DNA of 24,365 bases from Candidatus Nomurabacteria bacterium (lineage in GTDB: Bacteria; Patescibacteriota; Minisyncoccia; Phycocordibacterales; SBAW01), in contig CALREG010000008.1 in assembly GCA_943355135.1 (NCBI GenBank), forward strand, positions 1-24,365, written 5' to 3'. The notes beneath the pieces were generated by a model, which worked only from the letters and a program-made list of their open reading frames with translations, ran no database searches and had not been told where the DNA came from. Both the position numbers and the translations under genes were made by a program. This document shows positions 7,258 to 14,838 of this stretch, piece by piece (positions within the stretch are counted from its first letter, which is position 1; every line of letters begins with the position of its first letter).

Positions 7258-7294
7258 CTACACCACTATCACACGGTAGTGTAGTAGTGGTGTA
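7258..7294 (-). repeat. 37-base palindromic repeat, copy A
   Basis: Its outer arms TACACCA and TGGTGTA are complementary. On the minus strand it aligns with copy B (7883-7919 read on the plus strand) at 31 of 37 positions, so the two copies are inverted relative to each other around the PaaX/Cas2-like gene. It sits between that gene's stop and ccdA. No T-run follows, so it is not a typical terminator. Confidence 0.8.
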
Positions 7295-7313
7295 TGTCGA
7301 TTAGTTGGACAGT

Positions 7314-7883
7314 TTAATTGGATAACTCAAAACGAGTCTTAAGAGGACCGTCATTCTCTATGGAGTCTACTATCAGATACAACATTTCCTTCCCGACCTT
7401 AAAATCAGCTTTGAGTAATGTTATGAGATCCTCGCAGTCATAGGGGTATACCCACACGCTGTCTTGCAACCGGACGAATCCTATCGATAGAAGGGTAAGT
7501 CGGAGTTTGTATCGCAAACTCTTGCGCCGCTCGGGGATATCAAATATAAGTACGCGCCACTTTTTATCCCATCGTTTGGGACGCTTGAGTTTAAAATCAT
7601 GCAATTCTAGCCTGCGCAAAACTCGTTCTCCTTTTGGCGTAAGGCGCAGAAAACCGTCTTGAAACACCAAGAGTCCGCGAGCAACCAGGCGAGAGCGAGA
7701 CTTTTTTATTATTTCCAGCTGCCGAGACGAGGGGATGAGTCCCAGTTTTCCCATTGCGCCTATAACGCCTGGGGCGACGAGAGCAACACTTATCGCTCCT
7801 ACCGCCGCCACAGACCCTAGAACTAATTTTTGAATATTGGTGCGACGACTCCTTTTTCTGCTCGCCTCTTCCAACTTTCCCAT
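7314..7883 (-). CDS. PaaX-like regulator with Cas2-fold C-terminal domain
   Basis: The protein has 189 residues when started at the ATG at 7881-7883; the longer upstream frame runs through a repeat and terminator and is unlikely. Residues 17-50 are hydrophobic. About 45-95 fit a winged helix-turn-helix (RQLEIIKKSRSRLVARGLL, then a wing near LRLTPKGER). Residues 105-175 match the Cas2-like ferredoxin fold of PaaX proteins: WRVLIFDIPE with Asp115, then SIGFVRLQDSVWVYPYDCED. Proteins of this build are frequent in Parcubacteria and are sometimes misnamed Cas2; there is no CRISPR array here. I infer a DNA-binding regulator; nuclease activity is possible but unproven. The gene is bracketed by inverted 37-base palindromes, one covering its promoter, which suggests autoregulation. 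Confidence 0.8.
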   Translation of the reverse strand: MGKLEEASRKRSRRTNIQKLVLGSVAAVGAISVALVAPGVIGAMGKLGLIPSSRQLEIIKKSRSRLVARGLLVFQDGFLRLTPKGERVLRRLELHDFKLKRPKRWDKKWRVLIFDIPERRKSLRYKLRLTLLSIGFVRLQDSVWVYPYDCEDLITLLKADFKVGKEMLYLIVDSIENDGPLKTRFELSN

Positions 7884-7919
7884 ACACCAATCATACACTA
7901 CCGTGTAGTGGTGGTGTAG
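7883..7919 (+). repeat. 37-base palindromic repeat, copy B, over the PaaX-like promoter
   Basis: This copy overlaps the first base of the PaaX-like start codon and includes TATGAT (7890-7895, minus strand), a good -10 box six bases before the ATG. It is therefore well placed as an operator. It shares an identical 12-base centre (ACACTACCGTGT) with copy A. Confidence 0.8.
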
Positions 7920-7930
7920 ATACGACGTAA

Positions 7931-7965
7931 CAAAAGAAAAAGCACGACCGTGTGATGGGTCGTGC
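7931..7965 (-). terminator. Intrinsic terminator of the XRE regulator gene
   Basis: An 8-bp perfect stem GCACGACC/GGTCGTGC with an 8-base loop is followed on the minus strand by TTTTTCTTTT. It begins 8 bases after the TGA stop at 7973-7975. Confidence 0.85.
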
Positions 7966-7972
7966 CGACATG

Positions 7973-8233
7973 TCAAGTAGATTTTTTCTTTTGTTCTTGA
8001 ATTAAAGCCCCGAGCATGATGAGAGAAATGGTGCCCGGTTTGCGAACATCTTGTTCCCAACTCCGGATCGTCTGCACAGATAGCACCAAATGATCCGCAA
8101 ACTGCACTTGAGTCATGTGAAGAGACGCACGAATCTGCTTGATTTGCTTGGCAGTAAACTTAAGCGTCTTGTCGGCCTTTCCTGAGCGGAGTATTTTTGC
8201 CGCCTCCCTCAAGCTCGCGAGGATATCATTCAT
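7973..8233 (-). CDS. Small XRE-family HTH transcriptional regulator
   Basis: This 86-residue protein carries a Cro/CI-type helix-turn-helix at residues 32-70 (MTQVQFADHLVLSVQTIRSWE, ending RKPG). The layout, an N-terminal extension followed by an XRE domain near the C-terminus, is typical of HigA/NadS-like antitoxins, but no toxin gene is adjacent. The start is supported by an AGGAG sequence nine bases before the ATG, the best Shine-Dalgarno site in the window. It has its own terminator and lies between secA and the PaaX-like gene, with no sign of co-transcription with the latter. Confidence 0.85.
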   Translation of the reverse strand: MNDILASLREAAKILRSGKADKTLKFTAKQIKQIRASLHMTQVQFADHLVLSVQTIRSWEQDVRKPGTISLIMLGALIQEQKKKST

Positions 8234-8294
8234 GTGCGCCTATCTCCTACTTGCTGAATCTGTCCAGCACTATGACAAATATTTTAGAAAAAAG

Positions 8295-10763
8295 CTATTT
8301 CTTTTTTGCCATCAGCTCTTGATGTTCTGGGGTATTTTTGAGTCCGCATTGTTTGTACTTCTTACCGCTGCCGCACGGGCACGGCTCGTTGCGGCCGACT
8401 TCATCGCCACCCACGGGCGGTGCAGAAAAGGTAATCATCGGCGCAGGAGCCCCCATGCCACTTACACCGTTGGGACCGAGCTTCGAAAGGAGTTCAAACA
8501 CATTCCCGCGGAAGGACTCTTCAAGTTCTTTATATATATGAGTTCCCTCTTTGCGGTACTCAGTCAGCGGGTCGCGCTGGCCATAAGCGCGCAGGTTTAC
8601 CGAGCCACGGAGGTACTCCATCGACTCAAGATGCTCCACCCACAGCATGTCGAGCGTCTGCAAGAGTATGCCGCGCGCTTGGTTGAGAAAGGGCTCTACC
8701 CCGAGCTCCTGCTCTTTTTTGACCAGCATGTTTTTTGCCTCCTCGCTCCCGCCGGCCATCTCAAGCAGTGCGGCAGCAACCTCTTCGTTACTTCCGGTCA
8801 GCATCGTGCGGCGTCGAGCGTATATGGCGCGGCGCTGTTTATCCATGACGTTATCAAACTCGAGCACATGCTTGCGCGCATCAAAGTTGAATCCTTCTAT
8901 TTTTGTCTGCGCGCTCTCGAGCGCCCGCGACACAAGACTGTTTTGTATCGCCTCATCTTCAGGTATGCCAAAGCGGCCCATCAGCCCTTTGATAGAGTCG
9001 GGTGCAAAGACGCGCATGAGGTTGTCCTCCAGCGACACAAAAAACTGTGTCTCGCCGGGGTCGCCTTGGCGACCCGAGCGGCCGCGCAGTTGGTTGTCGA
9101 TGCGGCGCGCTTCGTGGCGCTCGGTACCAATCACAAACAACCCGCCGAGCGCTTTTACGTCCTCCTGCTCCTGCGGAGTCGCCAAGGCACCACCGAGCTT
9201 GATGTCGACACCGCGGCCGGCCATGTTGGTCGCCACCGTAACCCGCCCTTTCTGGCCCGCGCCAGCCACTATCTCGCCTTCGCGCTCGTGGTTTTTGGCG
9301 TTGAGCATTTCGTGCGGAACGCCCTCGCGCTTGAGGTAGTTACTTAGAAGCTCGTTGTTTTCAATAGAGACCGTACCAATGAGCACCGGTTGCCCTTTTT
9401 GGTGCAACTCTTTGACCTCCCGCGCAAGCGCGGCAAACTTGCCCTTCTCGGTCTGGAAGATAAGGTCGTCTTTGTCTTTGCGGGTCACCAGTCTGTTGGT
9501 CGGGACCTCAATGACCTCAAGTCCGTACACTTTATAAAACTCCTCGCTAGAGGTTTTGGCCGTACCGGTCATACCCGCGAGCTTCTCATACAGGCGGAAG
9601 TAGTTTTGGTACGTAATAGAGGCGAAGGTGCGGCTCTCTTTCTGCACCGCCACACCCTCCTTAGACTCTATAGCCTGATGCAAACCCTCAGACCATCGAC
9701 GTCCCGGCTGCATGCGCCCCGTAAACTCATCCACAATCACCACCTCGCCCTGGCGCACCACATACTCTTTGTCGCGGCTAAAGAGCGCCTTGGCGCGTAC
9801 GGCCGTCTCTAGATGATGCACGTATTTGATGCCGCCCTCGGTGTATATATTGTCTACCCCAAGCAGCTTTTCGGCTTTAGTGATACCCGCGTCGGTCAAT
9901 TGGATTGCTTTGCGCTTTTCATCCACCGTAAAGTCGTCTTCTTTATTCAGCTTTGCCGCGATAGCGGTAAAGGTGCGGTACAAATCTTCCGACTCGCCCG
10001 CGGGTGCAGAGATGATGAGTGGCGTACGCGCCTCATCAATGAGGATAGAGTCTATTTCGTCGACAATCGCAAAGTAGTGCCCGCGCTGGCGCAGCTCGCG
10101 CTCGCTGTACGCGATGTTGTCGCGCAAGTAATCAAAACCAAACTCCGAGTTGGTGCCGTAGGTGATGTCCGCCTCGTACGCCTCTTTGCGCGTGCAGGGG
10201 CGCAAAAATTCGTGGAAGACTCTAAAGCTCCCTTCCAAGTCGCGGTCTTTATCCAACTCCACATGGCCGACATCGTAGCGGTAGGAAGAGTCGTGGTTGA
10301 TGACGCCGACCGAAAGTCCGAGCGCCGCGTACACCTGCCCCATCCATACGGCATCGCGGCGGGCCAAGTAGTCGTTGACTGTCACTACATGCACACCCTT
10401 GCCCCATAGTGCATTGAGATATGCCGGCAGTGTGGCGACGAGCGTCTTACCCTCGCCGGTTTTCATCTCGGCGATACCGCGGTTGTTGAGGATGAGCCCG
10501 CCCACCAGCTGTACATCAAAGTGCCGCAGCTTGACCGTGCGGCGCGCCGACTCGCGCACCGCCGCAAATGCCTCGGGCAAGAGTTCTTGGGCAGTCGCTC
10601 CGGCGGCAATCCGCTCGCGGAAGGCGGCGGTCTTGGCCGAGAGCTCTTCGTTAGAAAGGGCTTCGTAAGCGGCGGCAAAGGAATTGACCGTGGCCACCAC
10701 GGCCTTGCTTTGTGCCATTATCTTTTGGGCAGGGTCTCCAAAGAGGCCTTTGAAGCTAAACAC
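8295..10763 (-). CDS. secA: Preprotein translocase ATPase SecA
   Basis: SecA is the motor that drives unfolded preproteins through SecYEG. The 822 residues begin at a GTG codon (10761-10763), which gives the usual N-terminus MFSFKGLFGD. Key motifs are Walker A GEGKT (103-107), YGTNSEFGFDYLRDN, DEIDSILIDEARTPLI, the preprotein cross-linking region, and the second helicase domain with NMAGRGVDIKLGG and RRIDNQLRGRSGRQGD. The C-terminus carries a SEC-C zinc motif (RNEPCPCGSGKKYKQC) that binds SecB or ribosomes in other bacteria. There is an extra charged stretch around 160-195 before the YGTNSEFGF motif. It is single-copy here and appears monocistronic, with a bidirectional terminator upstream. 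TACTAT ends six bases before the GTG, hinting at a leaderless mRNA. Confidence 0.97.
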   Translation of the reverse strand: MFSFKGLFGDPAQKIMAQSKAVVATVNSFAAAYEALSNEELSAKTAAFRERIAAGATAQELLPEAFAAVRESARRTVKLRHFDVQLVGGLILNNRGIAEMKTGEGKTLVATLPAYLNALWGKGVHVVTVNDYLARRDAVWMGQVYAALGLSVGVINHDSSYRYDVGHVELDKDRDLEGSFRVFHEFLRPCTRKEAYEADITYGTNSEFGFDYLRDNIAYSERELRQRGHYFAIVDEIDSILIDEARTPLIISAPAGESEDLYRTFTAIAAKLNKEDDFTVDEKRKAIQLTDAGITKAEKLLGVDNIYTEGGIKYVHHLETAVRAKALFSRDKEYVVRQGEVVIVDEFTGRMQPGRRWSEGLHQAIESKEGVAVQKESRTFASITYQNYFRLYEKLAGMTGTAKTSSEEFYKVYGLEVIEVPTNRLVTRKDKDDLIFQTEKGKFAALAREVKELHQKGQPVLIGTVSIENNELLSNYLKREGVPHEMLNAKNHEREGEIVAGAGQKGRVTVATNMAGRGVDIKLGGALATPQEQEDVKALGGLFVIGTERHEARRIDNQLRGRSGRQGDPGETQFFVSLEDNLMRVFAPDSIKGLMGRFGIPEDEAIQNSLVSRALESAQTKIEGFNFDARKHVLEFDNVMDKQRRAIYARRRTMLTGSNEEVAAALLEMAGGSEEAKNMLVKKEQELGVEPFLNQARGILLQTLDMLWVEHLESMEYLRGSVNLRAYGQRDPLTEYRKEGTHIYKELEESFRGNVFELLSKLGPNGVSGMGAPAPMITFSAPPVGGDEVGRNEPCPCGSGKKYKQCGLKNTPEHQELMAKKK

Positions 10764-10769
10764 AGGAGG

Positions 10770-10775
10770 ATAGTA
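10770..10775 (-). promoter_or_regulatory. Possible -10 box (TACTAT) for secA
   Basis: TACTAT ends six bases before the GTG start. The intervening bases, CCTCCT on the sense strand, are the opposite of a Shine-Dalgarno sequence, so initiation without one is likely. No good -35 box is visible at the expected distance. Confidence 0.3.
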
Positions 10776-10789
10776 CCATATTTAGACAG

Positions 10790-10820
10790 AAAAAACCGCC
10801 GACAGAATCGGCGGCTTTTT
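10790..10820. terminator. Bidirectional intrinsic terminator upstream of secA
   Basis: A 7-bp stem CCGCCGA/TCGGCGG with a 5-base loop has a TTTTTT tail on the minus strand and a CTTTTT tail on the plus strand. On the minus strand it ends whatever is transcribed from the murB side, including the small basic ORF at 10869-10910. Confidence 0.85.
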
Positions 10821-10868
10821 CTTCAAGAGGATCAACTCTGCGGCGCTAGCGCGCGGCAGAGGGGCGCC

Positions 10869-10910
10869 TTAGCGCTTCTTCTTCTTAGCTGCTTTTCTTT
10901 TCTTGGCCAT
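10869..10910 (-). CDS. Possible 13-residue Lys/Arg-rich peptide
   Basis: ATG to TAA encodes MAKKRKAAKKKKR. Eight Lys or Arg-type runs give it a composition like the tails of histone-H1-like or ribosomal proteins. A strong terminator follows within 50 bases, so the region is probably transcribed. No Shine-Dalgarno sequence or clear promoter is visible, and the peptide is too short for homology. It could be a remnant of a longer basic protein or a chance ORF. Confidence 0.3.
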   Translation of the reverse strand: MAKKRKAAKKKKR

Positions 10911-11073
10911 GATAGTTGCGGAGTAACCGCAAAATGGTCTGCGCATCGTTCGACCGTGATTGCTTGTTCGACCTAGGACGATCAAACATCACTTCATCGA
11001 TGCTCTACATACAAGTATCGCAACAATTGGAACATATACAATGAAAAATATCTTCGTACTGTGGATAACTATT
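10911..11073. other. Intergenic region downstream of murB
   Basis: No confident gene is present. It holds a direct repeat of GTTCGACC (two copies about 18 bases apart near 10947-10972), one perfect DnaA-box sequence TGTGGATAA at 11060-11068, and an A/T-rich stretch adjoining the murB stop. A 24-codon plus-strand ORF from 11041 encodes a hydrophobic peptide but overlaps the murB end. There is no obvious murB terminator before the hairpin at 10790-10820. Confidence 0.4.
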
Positions 11074-12060
11074 TTAATTTATAATTTTTACTTCGGGCTC
11101 CAGTGTGATTCCTAATTCTTTTTTTGCGAGCGCAGAAACTTTTTGTACCAGCTCACGCACCTCTTCGCTTGTTGAGCCATGCGCCGCAACAACTACCAGT
11201 GGCTGATTTTCAAACAGGCGCGCACCACCAACCGACATACCTTTAATATGCAAAACTTTGTCTAGTAGCCACGCGAGCGACACTTTTATTCCCCCTTCTG
11301 CGGGAAAGTGTGGCAGTTGTGGGTACCGCGCGATAAGTTCGGCAGCTTTTTCTGCAGATACCACCGGATTAAGAAAGAACGACCCCGCAGTACCCTCTTT
11401 TTGTAAATCAGGAAACTTCCCCGCGCGTATAGCGAGCACTTTATCCCTCACCTCCGTGAGGTTTAGCCTCACGGCGTCGGCGAGGTCTTTGTATGACGCG
11501 TTTGGAGTGCCGTCTTTTTGTAACTGAAACGCCGCACGGACAATCACAAAGCGCCCCGTCTCTTGTTTAAACCGACTGGTGCGATAGCCGAAGTTACATT
11601 CGCTGTTTTTTAAACGCACAAGCGTCCCACTTTGTGTATCAAACGCTTCTACCCACGCAAGCGTGTCTTTAACTTCCGCTCCATACGCGCCGATGTTTTG
11701 TACCGGAGCGGCGCCCACTGTGCCGGGGATGCCGGAGAGATTTTCTATACCCCACAGACCTTCCTCGACCGCGCGCGCGACCAGCGCGTCCCAACTCTCG
11801 CCTGCCCCAGCGACGAGTAGTTCACCCTCGCGCACAATACCGCCTATATCTATTTTTATAACCAACCCATCAAAACCGTTTGCTCCAACGAGCAGGTTAG
11901 AACCGCCGCCGAGCACGAGGGTTTTTAGATTTTTTTCTTTTGCAAAAGTGAGCGCCTGGAGCAACTCCGATACTTGCTGCGCTTCAATTAAAAAACGCGC
12001 CGCGCCGCCAAGACCAAAGGTGGTCAGAGCGGAGAGCGGCGCGTTTTCTTGTATATTCAT
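11074..12060 (-). CDS. murB: UDP-N-acetylenolpyruvoylglucosamine reductase
   Basis: MurB is the FAD enzyme that reduces UDP-GlcNAc-enolpyruvate to UDP-MurNAc with NADPH in the cytoplasm, the second committed step of peptidoglycan synthesis. The 328 residues show the FAD-binding GGGSNLLV (51-58), GIPGTVGAAPVQNIGAYGAEV (110-130), YRTSRFK (159-165), catalytic Ser227 in AGSFFLNP and Glu323 in LEPEVKI. The YRxSxFK loop and C-terminal layout place it in the E. coli-like type I group. It starts ten bases after the stop of the O-antigen-ligase-like gene, with GAGGAG just two bases before the ATG, so it is the last gene of the surface-glycan operon. Confidence 0.96.
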   Translation of the reverse strand: MNIQENAPLSALTTFGLGGAARFLIEAQQVSELLQALTFAKEKNLKTLVLGGGSNLLVGANGFDGLVIKIDIGGIVREGELLVAGAGESWDALVARAVEEGLWGIENLSGIPGTVGAAPVQNIGAYGAEVKDTLAWVEAFDTQSGTLVRLKNSECNFGYRTSRFKQETGRFVIVRAAFQLQKDGTPNASYKDLADAVRLNLTEVRDKVLAIRAGKFPDLQKEGTAGSFFLNPVVSAEKAAELIARYPQLPHFPAEGGIKVSLAWLLDKVLHIKGMSVGGARLFENQPLVVVAAHGSTSEEVRELVQKVSALAKKELGITLEPEVKIIN

Positions 12061-12070
12061 TACTCCTCGA

Positions 12071-14344
12071 CTATTGACCGCACTTCAGCGTGCCGTCCTG
12101 TATCTGCTTTTGGAGCTGTGCCATCTCGGCGGCCGACTGCGGCTGGAGCTGTGCGATGGTCTTCAACTCAGTAATAACCTCGGGGATATTGCAAGCTGCA
12201 AAGTATACCGACGCAAGACCAAGGTGTATCTGCGGATCTTTTGGTGCGTTGGCTACACGCAACTTCCATATCGCCACAGCACGGTCATACAGTTTGAGAT
12301 TCATGTACATCTGCAGGAGCTGATTGTTGTCTACCGTCACTGAGCCGTACTTCTCTACCAAGAGCGCGTCTGCTGTGGCTGTCTGACCGGCAAAGTAGAG
12401 ACCCGAGATGTAGAAGATGCGGGCCGAATCGAACTCCGGCGCGGCGTCGTAGGCCTCTTTCAGGATTTTGAGCGCGCCTTGCGCGTCGCCCGCTTGCATA
12501 AGCGTAAGTCCTATCTGGATTTGTATCTGCTGCTTTTTCGGAGAATACTCGAGCGCCTTCTGGAGGTGTGCTAAGGCAGGCTCCGTCTGGCCAAACTGGG
12601 CCAAGAAGGTCGCCGCAAAGAGCTCGAGACGCGCATCACCTGGTCGCGCCAGAAGAAGTGCCTCTATCGCAGAGCTTGAGGTGGTAAAGATGTCGAACTT
12701 TGTCTGCGGATCCAGCGTACTTTGTCCACCTATGTTTGAGGCGTACTGGAGGAGCTGCTCGGTCGCCTCCTGTTTGCCCAACCCCGTCCCCGGCCATTTG
12801 ACCACCCCGAGTGCTTCGATAAATTGCGCGAGATTCTTTTTAGGGTCTTTAGCAACACCTATCACTACTCCCGCACTATTGCGGCCGGCCTCCTGTGTTT
12901 GGATAGCATCTACCAAGACGCTCGCGCGCGCGAGCCCCGGCGCATTGAGTGCCCACATACCCAAACCTCCCGCTACCAGCAGGAGTGGTGCCACAATAGC
13001 TATTGCATGGTCACCGAGCGGACGCGAGAAGGCGAGCGACGGCGTGTGCTTTTGTGAGAGTGAGTGGAGATACGCAAGGATGACGAAGAAGTAGGTGGCG
13101 CTCACAAGGTTGTCGAACACAAACAGGTTGTTGAATGCAAAACCCGCCAAGAATCCAAACAGCGCCGCCTTCTCCCCTGCAGAGAGCTGCTCGGTGCGGA
13201 AGATTATCCACGCAGCAATGAGATACAAGGCCAGATAGAGTACGAACGCAGGCGCACCACCGGCGATGAGCCAATCCAAAAACTGATTGTGCGCGCGATC
13301 GAACCACTGCTCTTGGGCATACATCCCCGGCTCGTAGTATTTGTTGAATACGAAGCTAAAGTTTTCTTGGCCCCAGCCGAATACAGGTTTGTCGGCGGCA
13401 CCGTGCACCGCAATCGGCCAGATGTATTTGAAGCGAGACTGCACCGTGTTTTCGCTCAACGATATGGAGGCCAAGCGGCTCAGTACTGGCACGCCCTTAA
13501 CAAATGCGGTGTCGCGTGCCGCAAAGATGCTTCCTGCCGCTACCAAAATCAACGCTACCGCGCCAAACGATATACGGCGCAGCGTCCGACTTTCCTTACC
13601 ACGCGCAAAGATAGCCAAGTAGAGCGCCGAGACAATAAGACCTCCGGCAACGCCGAGGATGGCGCCGCGCGTCTGGGTAAAGAGAACTCCCGAAAGTTGG
13701 AGGATGAGCGCGATGCCGTAAAACATCTGCAAAGTCACTCTTTCGCGCGAGTTAGAGGTGCGCGCAAGCATATAGAGTGTCAGGAAGAAGTTGATGAGCA
13801 AAAACACGGCCAAGTAAGTCGCGTTGCCAAATGTGGTGTCGGCGCGCGCACCGCTCTGCGACGAAATCCCCGCATATCCAGTAACCTGCAGGAGTGCCCA
13901 AAGGCCCTGCACACCGCTCACAAAAATAGAGGTGTTCCAAAACCAGTTCCATAGTTTATCCGCCGAGAGCATTGCACCCGCTACCACAAACCACAAGAGC
14001 ATGTGGAGCAGACCTACGTAGCCCTCCATTCGCTCAAAGTTGCTCCAAAAGCTCTTAACCGGATCAACCGAAAGCACCGTAGCTACCGCCATCCACCCCA
14101 CAAACGCAAGTACGGTCCAAAAAAGAACCGAAAGGCGCGGACGGTATTTTGGCTCCTTAAGGGCCAGCAGTATATAGAGGAGTACGGCAACTTCTATCAA
14201 AATTCGAAACGCAAAGTTTTTGCCCGTGATGTACGGGAAGAATAGGTTCGGCCATACACCACCTACCGCGACAATAAACGGCACAAACAATGTTGCAAAA
14301 AGTGCGGTAAGCGTCCCCCAGCGCAAATAATCAGTGTATTTCAT
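12071..14344 (-). CDS. O-antigen ligase/polymerase-like membrane protein with TPR tail
   Basis: The 757-residue protein has about twelve hydrophobic segments in residues 1-470 and a C-terminal soluble part. The long external loop carries the Wzy_C/WaaL signature: FGWGQENFSFVFNKYY, then FDRAHNQFLDWLIAGG with the conserved His used by these ligases. Residues from about 590 to 745 are alpha-helical TPR-like repeats (AHLQKALEYSPKK, GALKILKEAYDAAPEFD, HLGLASVYFA). Family members move glycans from undecaprenyl-pyrophosphate to lipid A, protein or another glycan outside the membrane. The acceptor here is unknown; without an outer membrane typical of lipid A producers, protein O-glycosylation or glycan polymerisation is more likely. 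It follows gtrA in the operon; TATAGT seven bases before its ATG could add an internal promoter. Confidence 0.87.
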   Translation of the reverse strand: MKYTDYLRWGTLTALFATLFVPFIVAVGGVWPNLFFPYITGKNFAFRILIEVAVLLYILLALKEPKYRPRLSVLFWTVLAFVGWMAVATVLSVDPVKSFWSNFERMEGYVGLLHMLLWFVVAGAMLSADKLWNWFWNTSIFVSGVQGLWALLQVTGYAGISSQSGARADTTFGNATYLAVFLLINFFLTLYMLARTSNSRERVTLQMFYGIALILQLSGVLFTQTRGAILGVAGGLIVSALYLAIFARGKESRTLRRISFGAVALILVAAGSIFAARDTAFVKGVPVLSRLASISLSENTVQSRFKYIWPIAVHGAADKPVFGWGQENFSFVFNKYYEPGMYAQEQWFDRAHNQFLDWLIAGGAPAFVLYLALYLIAAWIIFRTEQLSAGEKAALFGFLAGFAFNNLFVFDNLVSATYFFVILAYLHSLSQKHTPSLAFSRPLGDHAIAIVAPLLLVAGGLGMWALNAPGLARASVLVDAIQTQEAGRNSAGVVIGVAKDPKKNLAQFIEALGVVKWPGTGLGKQEATEQLLQYASNIGGQSTLDPQTKFDIFTTSSSAIEALLLARPGDARLELFAATFLAQFGQTEPALAHLQKALEYSPKKQQIQIQIGLTLMQAGDAQGALKILKEAYDAAPEFDSARIFYISGLYFAGQTATADALLVEKYGSVTVDNNQLLQMYMNLKLYDRAVAIWKLRVANAPKDPQIHLGLASVYFAACNIPEVITELKTIAQLQPQSAAEMAQLQKQIQDGTLKCGQ

Positions 14345-14352
14345 GCAAGAAA

Positions 14353-14838
14353 CTATACCCCAGCATCGGCCTCTCTACCACCCCCATCCCCCGACTCCTT
14401 AAATAGGGCAAACTTAAAGAGAAAGAACGTCAATACCGAAAATACGAGTATGACCGAACCGATGACAACTAAGTACCAATCAACGCCGACTCGGTCGACG
14501 AAAAATTGTACGGTCTGCGCCTGCACATAGGCCAACCCGAGCGAGTAGGCGACAAAGGCCGTGAGTCGGAGCGTGTGATTGCCTTTTGTTTTAAAGGTCA
14601 CCAAGGTATGGAGCGTAAAGTTGTAGAGCAAGTTGGCCGAAAGCCCGATGAGATAGGCTGAGAAATAGTTTTCTCTCCCGAACACCAGCTCGGCAAAAAA
14701 TGCGGTGAGCCCGAGGTTGATTGCAACACCTGTAGTCCCCACAATAAAAAAGTGAGCAAACCGCGTATGCATCAAGTACTCGTAGAGTTTTTTTGGATGA
14801 TGAAGCAAGGAGGACATCTTATTGCGAAGCTTTATCAT
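14353..14838 (-). CDS. GtrA-family membrane protein
   Basis: GtrA proteins are small four-helix membrane proteins thought to flip polyprenyl-phosphate-linked sugars to the outer face. The 161 residues show the family start FFIVGTTGVAINLGLTAFF, a second helix with LSANLLYNFTLHTLVTFK, and the ending FFLFKFALFK. The first ATG gives a 20-base overlap with the preceding gene; an ATG seven codons later (14815-14817), one base after that gene's stop, is an equally good start. The neighbouring GT2 and PMT-like genes fit a lipid-linked sugar pathway. Confidence 0.87.
   Translation of the reverse strand: MIKLRNKMSSLLHHPKKLYEYLMHTRFAHFFIVGTTGVAINLGLTAFFAELVFGRENYFSAYLIGLSANLLYNFTLHTLVTFKTKGNHTLRLTAFVAYSLGLAYVQAQTVQFFVDRVGVDWYLVVIGSVILVFSVLTFFLFKFALFKESGDGGGREADAGV

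Noticed and set aside
7314..7883. Cas2 and thus a CRISPR locus
   Set aside because: The Cas2-like fold is part of a longer PaaX-like protein; there is no repeat-spacer array and no other cas gene. The 37-base repeats occur once each and in inverted orientation.
7973..8233. Complete toxin-antitoxin pair
   Set aside because: Only the antitoxin-like XRE protein is present; the adjacent Cas2-fold gene has its own promoter and a terminator lies between them.
8139..9347. 402-codon plus-strand ORF opposite secA
   Set aside because: It lies almost entirely antisense to secA, has no domain pattern and starts inside the XRE gene; a codon-composition shadow.
10921..10980. tRNA-like GGTCGAAC repeats
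   Set aside because: No acceptor stem or cloverleaf can be drawn around them.
11060..11068. Perfect DnaA box (TGTGGATAA) suggesting an origin
   Set aside because: It is a single box without a cluster, AT-rich unwinding repeats or a dnaA/dnaN neighbour.
11041..11115. 24-codon hydrophobic plus-strand ORF that could be a type I toxin-like peptide
   Set aside because: It overlaps the murB end, lacks a ribosome binding site and no antisense RNA is evident.
13064..13954. 296-codon plus-strand ORF opposite the O-antigen-ligase-like gene
   Set aside because: The translation is rich in Arg, His and Glu without a recognisable fold and mirrors the membrane protein on the other strand.
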